Shown one piece after another: positions 8,212 through 16,700 of a DNA stretch of 26,713 nucleotides. Positions within the stretch are counted from its first letter, which is position 1. Each line of letters begins with the position of its first letter. The position numbers and the translations under genes were made by a program. Under the pieces are notes generated by a model. It saw only the letters and a list, made by a program, of their open reading frames with translations, had not been told where the DNA came from and ran no database searches. Source of the stretch: Tannerella sp. (GTDB lineage: Bacteria; Bacteroidota; Bacteroidia; Bacteroidales; Tannerellaceae); NCBI GenBank assembly GCA_031259505.1, contig JAIRLL010000268.1:1-26713 (forward strand), read 5' to 3'.

Positions 8212-9780
8212 ATGATAAAGAAACAAGGTATTTTTTTTCTGATCAGGGGCGCGCTGCTGTTCCTCGCGCTGACAGCCGGATTCAAGGCCGGCGCCATATC
8301 GACCGTACAGGGCTATGTGTATGAAGATGCAAATCGCAACGGCAGGAAAGACCGCAGGGAAAAGGGCATCGGTAATGTGGCCGTATCCAATGGACGCGAG
8401 GTCGTGCTGACCGACGCCGAAGGTAAATACGTCCTGAAGACAGGCGATGACAACATCATCTCCGTAATCAAACCTGCCGGCTACAGGATTGAAACAGATG
8501 AATATAATTTGCCCCGTTCCTTCTATATTCACAAACCGGGCGGCTCGCCCGCTCTCTCTTACAAAGGAGTGAACCCGACGGGCAAACTGCCCGCATCCCT
8601 GGATTTTGCATTGATCAAATACGATGAGCCGGAAACATTCACGTCGTTTATCTTCGGCGACAGCCAGCCATATAACGAAAACGAAGTGAAATATTTCGAG
8701 CAGGGAATTGTCGATGAAGCAAAAACGCTGACGTCCCCCATCTTCGGCATCACGCTCGGCGATTTGGTAGGCGATAACCTGACGCTGCATTCGCCGTACA
8801 AGAATGCCATTAAAAAAACCGGATTGCCATGGTATCACGTAATGGGCAATCATGACATGAATTACGATGCCAAAGCCGATTCGCTGTCGGACGAAACTTT
8901 CGAAGCAAACTTCGGACCTGCCAATTACGCCTTCAATTACGGTAAAGCGCACTTCATCGTCCTCGACGACATTTTATATCCCGATCCCACGGACGGACAG
9001 GGCTATACAGGCGGTTTCAGAAGCGACCAACTGGATTTCGTACAGAACGACTTGCAGTTCGTTGCTCCCGACCGGCTGATTGTCGTATGCCTGCATATCC
9101 CGCTCAACGACGCCAACGATGCTTTCCTGAAAGCTGACCGGCAAAAACTGTTCCGTCACCTCGACAACTATCCCAACGTGCTGATTCTTTCGGCGCATAC
9201 GCATTATCAGACGCAGCACTTCGCAGACAGGGAAAGCGGACCGAACAGGGATAAACCGCTGCACGAATACAACGTAGGCGCAAGTTGCGGCGACTGGTAT
9301 TCAGGCGTATTCGACGAAAAAGGAACGCCGGTCGCCACCATGCGCGATGGCACACCCAAAGGATACGCCCTGCTGACCGTCGACGGGAACCGGTACAAAC
9401 TGGACTACAAGGTAGCCGGAAAGCCTGCCGATTACCGGATAAGTCTCTATTGTGCCAAAGTGAACGCTACGAGTATTTTCGCCAACTTCTTCATGGGCGA
9501 CGACGACAGTGTGCTCGAATATCGCGTAGACCGGGGCGAATGGAGGAAAATGAACAAAACGGAAGACTATGATCCTGCCTATTATCACTATATGCAGGAA
9601 TGGGATTACGTCGAAGACGTGCGTCCGGGACGCCGTCCGTCGTATCCTGTCCGGAGCACGCATCTCTGGCGTGCAAGCATCCCGTCGAACCTGCCTGCCG
9701 GAACGCACGACGTCGAAGTGCGCACAACCGACCGGTACGGGAGAACTTTCTATGCATCGAGCCGGTATGAAAGAAAGTAG
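8212..9780 (+). CDS. Secreted calcineurin-like phosphoesterase with N- and C-terminal Metallophos domains
   Basis: This 522-residue protein begins with a signal peptide (a hydrophobic stretch to about residue 27), so it should be periplasmic or surface-exposed. An N-terminal Metallophos_N-type beta domain follows, with a calcium-site-like DANRNGRKDRREKG near residues 39-52. The central calcineurin-type fold shows a full two-metal site: D150 in GDSQ, D184 in GDLVGD, N213-H214-D215 in GNHD, H295 in CLHIP, and H329 and H331 in SAHTHYQ. The C-terminal Metallophos_C-type domain contains paired aromatic strands and DYVEDVRPG. The substrate cannot be predicted; relatives include phosphodiesterases and phosphatases. 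It stands alone with its own promoter, and its stop codon is two bases from the stop of the convergent acetyltransferase gene. Confidence 0.9.
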   Translation: MIKKQGIFFLIRGALLFLALTAGFKAGAISTVQGYVYEDANRNGRKDRREKGIGNVAVSNGREVVLTDAEGKYVLKTGDDNIISVIKPAGYRIETDEYNLPRSFYIHKPGGSPALSYKGVNPTGKLPASLDFALIKYDEPETFTSFIFGDSQPYNENEVKYFEQGIVDEAKTLTSPIFGITLGDLVGDNLTLHSPYKNAIKKTGLPWYHVMGNHDMNYDAKADSLSDETFEANFGPANYAFNYGKAHFIVLDDILYPDPTDGQGYTGGFRSDQLDFVQNDLQFVAPDRLIVVCLHIPLNDANDAFLKADRQKLFRHLDNYPNVLILSAHTHYQTQHFADRESGPNRDKPLHEYNVGASCGDWYSGVFDEKGTPVATMRDGTPKGYALLTVDGNRYKLDYKVAGKPADYRISLYCAKVNATSIFANFFMGDDDSVLEYRVDRGEWRKMNKTEDYDPAYYHYMQEWDYVEDVRPGRRPSYPVRSTHLWRASIPSNLPAGTHDVEVRTTDRYGRTFYASSRYERK

Positions 9781-9782
9781 TG

Positions 9783-10331
9783 TCATGTAGCACAGTGCGG
9801 CGGCGGCTCCCGGTTGATCAGGCTCATGACAATGACGTCGGCATAACCGCCGGACACGTGCAGCCACTCGGCAAGGACGCCTGCCGTCGCAAAGCCGCAG
9901 CGCTCGAAAAGCCTCAGGCAGGGGGTGTTCGTACGGGGAATATGCGCGTACAGATGATGCAGTCTGAGGAAAGTAAATGCGTAGTGCGCGGCGAGCGTCA
10001 GCGCCTCGGTTGCAAATCCTTTCTGCCGGCAGGCGCTGTCTACCAGTATGCCTGTTCCCGCGCGACGGTGGTGCAGCTCAATGTCGTACAGGTCAACCGC
10101 TCCGACGGCAACGGATGTCTCTCTCGGTTCAATTATCAGGCGCAACTGTCCGCGCTCATACAGGTCGTTGCCCGATTCGGCAATATACTGTTTCAGCGCG
10201 TAACGCGAGTACGGGCTGAACGTATTGCCCGATTCCCAGAGCGAGGTATCGTTTTCCCAGCGATAAAGCATATCGAGGTCTTCCGGTTCCGGCGCCCGCA
10301 GACGGATTCTTTCGTTTTCAAGCAGTTTCAT
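9783..10331 (-). CDS. GNAT-family N-acetyltransferase (RimJ/RimL-like)
   Basis: This 182-residue cytoplasmic enzyme should transfer acetyl from acetyl-CoA to an amine. The start MKLLENERIRLRAPEPEDLDMLYRW is typical of the RimJ/RimL-type Acetyltransf_3 group. The acetyl-CoA pyrophosphate loop is RQKGFATEA near residue 122. The end region NTPCLRLFERCGFATAG is also standard. The substrate (protein N-terminus, small amine or antibiotic) cannot be told. It begins 18 bases after the recR stop and is the last gene of the set rfbC-rfbB-recR-GNAT. Its stop codon faces the phosphoesterase stop with only two bases between, leaving no room for a separate terminator. Confidence 0.9.
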   Translation of the reverse strand: MKLLENERIRLRAPEPEDLDMLYRWENDTSLWESGNTFSPYSRYALKQYIAESGNDLYERGQLRLIIEPRETSVAVGAVDLYDIELHHRRAGTGILVDSACRQKGFATEALTLAAHYAFTFLRLHHLYAHIPRTNTPCLRLFERCGFATAGVLAEWLHVSGGYADVIVMSLINREPPPHCAT

Positions 10332-10349
10332 AGGATACGAACTGTTTAC

Positions 10350-10973
10350 TCAGCGTTTAAGGGAATCATTGAAATCCTGGCGGTTCACTATCGAGCGTCC
10401 CAGCGTCACCTCGTCGGCGTATTCGATTTCGTCGCCTACCGCTATGCCGCGGGCGATGACGGTGATTTTCACTTCGCAGGGCTGCAGTTTACGGTATATG
10501 AAGAAATTCGTCGTGTCGCCTTCCATCGTCGAACTCAGGGCGAATATGACTTCTTTCACTTCGCCTTCGGCCACGCGCCGTATCAGGCTCTCGATCTCCA
10601 GGTCGGCAGGGCCGATACCGTCGATGGGCGAAATGATGCCTCCCAACACATGATATACGCCGTGAAACCGGGCGGTATTCTCTATCGCCATCACGTCCTT
10701 GACGTTTTCCGTCACGCAGATTATCGAATGGTCGCGTCCGGGATCGGCGCAGATGGCGCAATGGTTGCTGTCGCAAATGTTGTGGCATTCGCGGCAGTAT
10801 TTCACGTCGCGTCGCAGCGAGAGCAGGGCGGAGGCGAGTTTTTCCGTGTAGCCGGCGTCGCGTCGCAGCATGTATAGCGCCAGACGCAGCGCCGTTTTTC
10901 GTCCTATTCCGGGCAGCGCGGCAAGTTCGTTTACCGCATTTTCCAGAAGTGTTGAAGGATATGGCCTGTTCAT
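10350..10973 (-). CDS. recR: Recombination mediator protein RecR
   Basis: RecR works with RecO, and RecF where present, to load RecA on gapped DNA. The 207-residue protein has the standard layout. A helix-hairpin-helix with [17 protein letters not shown] is near residues 20-36. A zinc site of four cysteines follows at C60, C63, C72 and C75. A Toprim domain begins around [16 protein letters not shown] and includes [14 protein letters not shown]. The tail ends [15 protein letters not shown]. It starts 15 bases after the rfbB stop and is followed by the GNAT gene, so it probably shares a transcript with the sugar genes without a functional link. Confidence 0.96.
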   Translation of the reverse strand: MNRPYPSTLLENAVNELAALPGIGRKTALRLALYMLRRDAGYTEKLASALLSLRRDVKYCRECHNICDSNHCAICADPGRDHSIICVTENVKDVMAIENTARFHGVYHVLGGIISPIDGIGPADLEIESLIRRVAEGEVKEVIFALSSTMEGDTTNFFIYRKLQPCEVKITVIARGIAVGDEIEYADEVTLGRSIVNRQDFNDSLKR

Positions 10974-10988
10974 GCAGAGAGTGGGGGC

Positions 10989-12134
10989 TTACAGTTCGCG
11001 ACCGGAATACATCTGCTCATAATAATCAATGTAGTCGCCCTTGAGGATGTTTTCTACCCACGTTTGATTTTCGAGATACCAGCGTACGGTTTTGACGATG
11101 CCTGTGTCGAAATCCGTTTCGGGCGTCCATCCCAGTTCGGAAGTGATTTTTTCGGGGTCGATGGCATAGCGCCGGTCGTGTCCGGGGCGGTCTTTTACGA
11201 ACGTAATCAGGCGGTCGCTGATCCGGTCGAGCGGGGGTTGGCCTTCGGCGTCCGTTTCGCGTATTTTCAGCGCCCGGAGGTATTCCGTCTGTTCGGTCAT
11301 CAACTGACGGACGGTGCGGATAATCAGGCGAACGATTTCGATGTTTGTCCGTTCGTTGTGTCCGCCGACGTTGTATATTTCGCCCGGTTTTCCGCGATGA
11401 ATCACGGCGTCGATGGCCTTGCAGTGGTCTTCGACGTAGAGCCAGTCGCGGACGTTGCTGCCGTCGCCGTAGACGGGCAGTTTCTTTCCTTCCAGAATAT
11501 TGTTTATTATCAGCGGGATCAGTTTTTCGGGGAAATGGTAGGGGCCGTAATTGTTGGAGCAGCGGGTGATCGTGACCGGCATTTTGTAGGTGTCGGAATA
11601 GGCTTTGACAAACAGGTCGGCGCTTGCCTTGGACGCGCTGTACGGGCTGTGCGGGTCGAGCGGGGTGGTTTCGTGGAAATAGCCTTCGTCGCCGAGGCTT
11701 CCGTATACTTCGTCCGTGGAGACCTGATGAAAGCGCACGCCGTCTTTCCACACCGGGTAGCCGTCGCTGTCTTTGCCGGCGACCCATGCCTGACGGGCGG
11801 CGTCCAGCAGATTTTGTGTGCCGAGGATGTTGGTGGTCAAAAACAGTTGCGGATTCTCAATGCTCCTGTCCACGTGACTTTCGGCGGCAAAGTTCACAGC
11901 ATACCGCACCGGATAGCTGTCGAAAATATCCGTCAGCATGGCGCGGTCGCAGATGTCGCCCTTTACGAACAGGCAGCGTTCGCGGTCGATATCTTCACTG
12001 ATGGTAGCGAGGTTTCCGGCATAGGTCAGCGCATCCAGTACGATCAGCCGGCGTTCGGGATATGTCCGGCGCATGTATTTTACGAAGTTTGCGCCGATAA
12101 AGCCTGCTCCTCCGGTAATTAAATAGGTGTTCAT
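10989..12134 (-). CDS. rfbB: dTDP-glucose 4,6-dehydratase
   Basis: This enzyme converts dTDP-glucose to dTDP-4-keto-6-deoxyglucose, the second step toward dTDP-rhamnose and other deoxysugars. The 381-residue protein is an extended short-chain dehydrogenase. The NAD-binding motif ITGGAGFIGANF is near residue 6. The DALTYAGNLATI stretch is typical of RfbB, and the STDEVYGSLG motif and catalytic YSASK follow. The C-terminal part contains VYGDGSNVRDWLYVEDHCKA (substrate binding) and RPGHDRRYAID. It starts 7 bases after rfbC. The thymidylyltransferase (rfbA) and reductase (rfbD) genes are not in this window, so the rest of the pathway must be elsewhere. Confidence 0.96.
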   Translation of the reverse strand: MNTYLITGGAGFIGANFVKYMRRTYPERRLIVLDALTYAGNLATISEDIDRERCLFVKGDICDRAMLTDIFDSYPVRYAVNFAAESHVDRSIENPQLFLTTNILGTQNLLDAARQAWVAGKDSDGYPVWKDGVRFHQVSTDEVYGSLGDEGYFHETTPLDPHSPYSASKASADLFVKAYSDTYKMPVTITRCSNNYGPYHFPEKLIPLIINNILEGKKLPVYGDGSNVRDWLYVEDHCKAIDAVIHRGKPGEIYNVGGHNERTNIEIVRLIIRTVRQLMTEQTEYLRALKIRETDAEGQPPLDRISDRLITFVKDRPGHDRRYAIDPEKITSELGWTPETDFDTGIVKTVRWYLENQTWVENILKGDYIDYYEQMYSGREL

Positions 12135-12141
12135 AGGAAGT

Positions 12142-12705
12142 TTATTTATTGTATTCGAAATTTATTTCCGCATCTGCAAGCAGTGGCGCCTGCCTGTCTT
12201 TGGGCGACATGATCAGTGCGTCTCCTGCAAGGAGCTTCAGGTCGATGCCGATGGCCGGGTCGTCGAACCTGATACTTCTTTCGTGCGACGGCATGTAGGG
12301 ACTGTCTACCTTGTAGGTAAAGATCGCCGCCGTGCCGGTCACGTGGAATCCGTGCGCAACGCCTTTCGGAATGAACAGTTGCCGTTTGTTTTCGCCCGAC
12401 AGTTCTATCAGTATGTGTTTGCCGAAGGTGGGCGAACCGCGGCGTATGTCGACGACTGCATCCAGCACACTGCCCGCGATCGCGCGGACAAGCTTTGCCT
12501 GCGACCAGGGCGCCAACTGATAGTGCAGTCCGCGCGTCACGCCTCCGACCGAGCCGGATTCGTTGTCCTGAATGAAACTGACTGTTCCTATATGCCGCTC
12601 AAATTCAGGCTGCTTAAAGGCTTCCAGGAAATATCCTCTTGTATCGCTGTGCACAACAGGCTCTATTATCCAGACGCCCGGAATAAATGTTTGCGTATAT
12701 TTCAT
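12142..12705 (-). CDS. rfbC: dTDP-4-dehydrorhamnose 3,5-epimerase
   Basis: This cupin-fold enzyme epimerises carbons 3 and 5 of dTDP-4-keto-6-deoxyglucose on the way to dTDP-rhamnose. The frame is open to 12798, but ATG 12705-12703 gives MKYTQTFIPGVWIIEP and 187 residues, the normal size. Key motifs are DTRGYFLEAF, GVTRGLHYQ with the catalytic histidine, LVRAIAGSVLDAVVDIR, and FIPKGVAHGF. A tyrosine-containing FTYKVDSPYMPSHE follows. It heads the minus-strand set rfbC-rfbB-recR-GNAT. A promoter candidate lies 37-67 bases upstream. Confidence 0.95.
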   Translation of the reverse strand: MKYTQTFIPGVWIIEPVVHSDTRGYFLEAFKQPEFERHIGTVSFIQDNESGSVGGVTRGLHYQLAPWSQAKLVRAIAGSVLDAVVDIRRGSPTFGKHILIELSGENKRQLFIPKGVAHGFHVTGTAAIFTYKVDSPYMPSHERSIRFDDPAIGIDLKLLAGDALIMSPKDRQAPLLADAEINFEYNK

Positions 12706-12741
12706 ATAAAATCGTATCTGTATCTGATTTCTTTCGGAAAG

Positions 12742-12772
12742 CAAAGGAAGCGTTTTTTTGACAGACGTGCAA
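12742..12772 (-). promoter_or_regulatory. Candidate promoter of the rfbC operon
   Basis: On the minus strand TTG at 12772-12770 is followed after exactly 20 bases by TTCCTTTG at 12749-12742, one mismatch from the TAnnTTTG -7 box. The leader to the rfbC ATG would be about 30 bases. A second box, TATCTTTA at 12791-12784, is also one mismatch away but lacks a -33 partner. Confidence 0.4.
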
Positions 12773-12850
12773 GTCTGGCGGAAATAAAGATACGGCAAAA
12801 TGTCCGAACCGTGATTTATCCACCTGAGTTCGATATAAGAAAAATGATAT

Positions 12851-12920
12851 GTCCACGAATTACACGAATTTACACGAATTTTCTCATGTCAGTGCGTGTA
12901 AATTCGTGTAATTCGTGGAC
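12851..12920. repeat. Perfect 26-base inverted repeat of CACGAATT units
   Basis: Bases 12851-12876 are the exact reverse complement of 12895-12920, with an 18-base loop (12877-12894). The arms are made of tandem 9-10-base units around CACGAATT; a third unit copy runs from the left arm into the loop. There is no coding sense. The element lies in the 438-base gap between the divergent rfbC and HYC_CC_PP genes. It is too long and too far from a stop codon for an ordinary terminator of either gene. The rest of that gap holds only promoter boxes near each gene. Confidence 0.8.
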
Positions 12921-13103
12921 AAAGTAAATTTTGAAAATTATGGAATTGAGGTGCGCTCTTTTCGTCCTGCCATTTCCTTCCGGGCGAAGCGCCAGGTTTT
13001 TCGTGCGCGTCACGACTATGTGGGTGCGGCATGTACTGTGTGTATTATTGTCAAAACGCGGATTAATTCGTTACGGATCGGGAGGAGTTTTAAAATTAAT
13101 ATT

Positions 13104-13111
13104 TATCTTTG
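13104..13111 (+). promoter_or_regulatory. -7 element for the copper locus
   Basis: TATCTTTG matches TAnnTTTG exactly and lies 32 bases before the ATG at 13144, within an AT-rich stretch. No clear -33 TTTG is visible at the standard spacing, which may indicate dependence on an activator. It is the only promoter-like signal I see before the long cus gene set. Confidence 0.5.
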
Positions 13112-13143
13112 CGCCGTATATACCCGTTCAATAGCCGAATGAT

Positions 13144-13569
13144 ATGAAAAGAATGATTGCTTTTTTCCTGCTGATTGCGACGCTGTTTGCCTCCGGACAT
13201 GCGACGTGGGTATTTCATTATTGCAGCGGGAGTTTGCGCAGTGTCGGACTGGCCGGCTATGCGGATGCGCACGCCTGCTGTTGCCGGAAGGCGCAGGCCG
13301 GGGACGCCGAAAACCGTATCCTCGTCGGAAATACACCCTGCTGTGCAAACCGCTTCATATCGCCGGTTACGGACGACTGTACGGCCGTCAGGTATGAGGC
13401 GCGCCTCGAAATGTCTCATGACTTTCAGCCGGCGCTGCCTGGCGGATATGGCCTGTTCGGTTCCTGCGAAAACACTGCTTCCCTGCTGCATCAAAAGACT
13501 TTCCCTCCCGGCGGCCTGGCGCGGTCTGGCGCAGCGCTGCGCCTCCTGATTTGTATCTGTCGCATTTAG
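13144..13569 (+). CDS. HYC_CC_PP family small Cys-rich secreted protein
   Basis: A 141-residue protein with an N-terminal signal peptide (hydrophobic to about residue 20). It carries the features that give its family the name: HYC at residues 25-27, cysteine clusters at C45-C46-C47 and C66-C67, and PP at 121-122 near the C-terminus. Members occur in Bacteroidota and often lie beside heavy-metal efflux genes. That is family knowledge, and the position here, 153 bases upstream of cusA, agrees with it. The clustered cysteines, a histidine and the export signal suggest Cu(I) or another soft metal is bound in the periplasm. No enzyme fold is visible. The function is inferred from context only. Confidence 0.75.
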   Translation: MKRMIAFFLLIATLFASGHATWVFHYCSGSLRSVGLAGYADAHACCCRKAQAGDAENRILVGNTPCCANRFISPVTDDCTAVRYEARLEMSHDFQPALPGGYGLFGSCENTASLLHQKTFPPGGLARSGAALRLLICICRI

Positions 13570-13575
13570 ACGCGG

Positions 13576-13674
13576 CTGATCGACAGCAGATCAGATCTTC
13601 GCGTAAACCGTTATCTGCAGACAGCCTGCGGTTCGCAATACGTTAAACTCTTTGCGAAGAGGCGGATTGCAGGC
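13576..13674. repeat. Inverted repeats in the gap before cusA
   Basis: CTGATC (13576-13581) pairs with GATCAG (13589-13594). A larger imperfect pair is GCCTGCGGTTCGC at 13624-13636 with 13662-13674 (10 of 13 positions). They could form mRNA hairpins between the HYC_CC_PP gene and cusA, perhaps adjusting expression between them. Neither is followed by a T-run, so termination is unlikely. Confidence 0.3.
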
Positions 13675-13722
13675 AACCGTTATTTATTGTATCAGTGTTT
13701 AATTGCTTAAAATATATCCGTT

Positions 13723-16700
13723 GTGTTAAACAAATTTGTCAAGTACTTACTCTATAACAGGCTTGTGTCCGTGCTGCTGTTCGCCGTTATTCTGTTGTGG
13801 GGCATATCCGTGGCGCCGTTCGACTGGCATGGAGGCCTGCTGCCTGGCGACCCCGTCCCGGTCGACGCCATTCCCGACATCGGCGAAAACCAGCAGATCG
13901 TGGCCACCGAATGGATGGGACGCTCGCCCAAAGATATACAGGAACAGGTGACTTATCCGCTCACGACCTCGCTGCTCGGCATTGCGGGCGTGAAAACGAT
14001 ACGCAGCTCGTCCATGTTCGGCATGTCGTTCATCTACGTCATCTTCGACGACGACGTGGAATTTTACTGGAGCCGTTCGCGCATACTGGAGAAACTCAAC
14101 TCCCTGCCGTCCGGTTTATTGCCCGACGGCGTGCGGCCTGCGCTGGGCCCCGACGCGACGGCGCGCGGTCAGGTATTCTGTTATACGCTGGAAGGACGGA
14201 ATCCCGAAACAGGCCGGCCGTCGGGCGGATGGAGTCCCGACGAATTGCGCACCGTTCAGGACTTTTACGTCAAATACGCGCTTTCGACGGCTGCCGGCGT
14301 GTCCGAAGTGGCGTCGGTCGGCGGCTTTGTCAGGGAATATCAGGTAGAAATCAATCCGGACGCGATGCGGGCATACGGCGTGTCCGTGATGGAAGTGATG
14401 AACGCCGTGCAGAAAAGCAACCTCGACATCGGCGCGGAAACCGTCGAACTGAACCGCGCCGAATATCTGGTGCGTGGACTGGGCTACATCAAAAGCCTCT
14501 CCGATTTGGAAGAAGCCGTTGTCACCGTGCGCGAAGACATTCCTGTACGCATTAAAGACGTGGCCGCAGTTCATTTCGGCCCTGCCACGCGACGCGGCGG
14601 ACTGGACAGGGAAGGCGTGGAGGCCGTCGGCGGCGTGGTCGTAGCCCGGTACGGCTCCAATCCGATGGAAGTAATAAATAATGTAAAGGACAGGATCGGG
14701 GAAATGTCGGCCGGACTGCCGCAGAAAACTTTGGCCGACGGCACGACCTCGAAAGTGACGGTCATACCCTTCTACGACCGTTCCGGATTGATCCGCGAAA
14801 CCGTCGGGACGCTCGAAACGGCGCTCACGCACGAAATACTGATTTGCATCATTGTGGTTATCGTGCTGATATTTAATCTGCGGGCATCGGCCGTCATCTC
14901 ATGCCTGCTGCCGATTGCCGTGCTGTGCGCCTTTATCGTCATGCGCTGCACGAATGTGGATGCAAATATCGTCGCGCTTTCCGGCATTGCAATCGCCATC
15001 GGTGTGATGGTCGATGTCGGCATAGTGATTGTCGAAAGCATTATCCGGCAGATGAGCGCCGCTTCGGCCTCTCTTAAAGGAAAAGCGCTTGCCGGCCTGA
15101 TTTATACAGGCATCAGAGAAGTTTCCGGCGCGCTGCTTACCGGAATGCTCACGACGGTAATCAGTTTCCTGCCCGTCTTCGCCATGCAGGCGCAGGAAGG
15201 CAAGCTGTTCAAACCCCTGGCCTACACAAAAACGTTTGCGCTCATCTCGGCCTTCCTGATCGGCGTCGCCCTGCTTCCGACGATCGCCTACTACGTGTTT
15301 TCCATCCGGCTGCCCAAACTGCCGCGGGCGCTGAACACCCTGCGGCTTTCAAAAAACGGCCGAACCCTCGTCACGCTAACCGTTCTGATAACAGCCGTTC
15401 TGTACCTCGCGTCCGAATGGTTGCCGGTAGGCACGGGAGCCGGTTTCGCGCTGAATCTTGTGTTCGTCGTCCTGTCCGTCGGCGCTATTCTGGCTGTTTT
15501 GTGGGCTTTGGTTGTTTTCTACGAACACATTCTGCGATGGTGCCTGGCCAACCGGTGGAAATTCATGTCGATACCCGTCCTTACGCTGGCGTCCGGAATA
15601 TGGATATGGCAAGGCATGGGCGAAGAATTTATGCCCGCCCTCGACGAAGGCTCGTTCCTGCTGATGCCCACAAGCATGCCGCATACCGGCATCGAGCAGA
15701 ATCTGCAACTGATTGAAGCCGTGGACAGGCGCATCAGCGCCATTCCCGAAGTAGAAGTAACCGTAGGCAAATGGGGGCGCGTCAATTCCGCGCTCGATCC
15801 CGCGCCGGTGCAGATGTTTGAAAATACGGTCAACTACCGCCCCGAATATATCCTGGACAAAAACGGCCACCGGATGCGCTTCAAGACCAGTTCGAAAGGT
15901 GAATTTATACTGAAAAACGGGACTGTCTACAATCCTGCCGGTCGCTTCCGGCCAATTCCGGCCGACAGCCTGATTCCCGACCGCCGGGGCGATTATTTCC
16001 GCCAGTGGCGACCGCATATTAGGCGGACGGACGACATCTGGCAGGAAATCGTCAACGTGTCACACTTGCCCGGACTGACGTCTTCGCCCAAACTCCAGCC
16101 CATCGAAGCGCGGCTGGTGATGCTCTCCACGGGAATGCGCGCGCCGATGGGGCTGAAAATATCGGGACCCGATCTGGAGAGTATCGAACAGGCCGGCAAA
16201 GCCATGGAAGCCGCGCTGAAAGAGGCGCCCTCCATTCTGCCGTCCACCGTTTTTTACGACCGCGCCGTCGGTGCGCCATATATCGAAATCAAGCTGAACA
16301 GGCGGAATATGGCGCGCTACGGAATCACCGTCGCCGACCTGCAGGAAGTGATCGGGGCGGCCGTGGGCGGAATGACGCTGACCTCCACCGTCGAAGGACG
16401 CGAACGGTTTCCCGTCCGCCTGCGCTATCCCCGCGAATTGCGCGACAGTCCCGATGCCCTGTCGCACATCCTGATTCCGGCAGCCACGGGAATACAGATA
16501 CCGCTGGGCGAAGTCGCCGACATCGAATATACCAGGGGCGCGCAGATGATTCAGAGCGAAAACACGTTCCTGACGGGATACGTGATTTTCGACAGGCAGT
16601 CCGGCAAAGCGGAAGTCGACGTCGTGCAGGAAGCCGAACAACTGTTGAAGGAAAAGATCCGTTCGGGCGAATTGCAGCTTCCTGCCGGAGTATCCTATAA

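Noticed and set aside
12851..12920. CRISPR-like array
   Set aside because: The repeated CACGAATT units are adjacent with no unique spacers, and there are no cas genes.
12127..12927. A 266-codon open frame on the plus strand opposite rfbC
   Set aside because: It is the antisense shadow of rfbC and crosses the palindrome; the protein text has no family resemblance.
12915..13142. Two small plus-strand open frames before the HYC_CC_PP gene
   Set aside because: Arg- and Cys-rich text with no motif; one runs through the promoter box at 13104. Probably chance.
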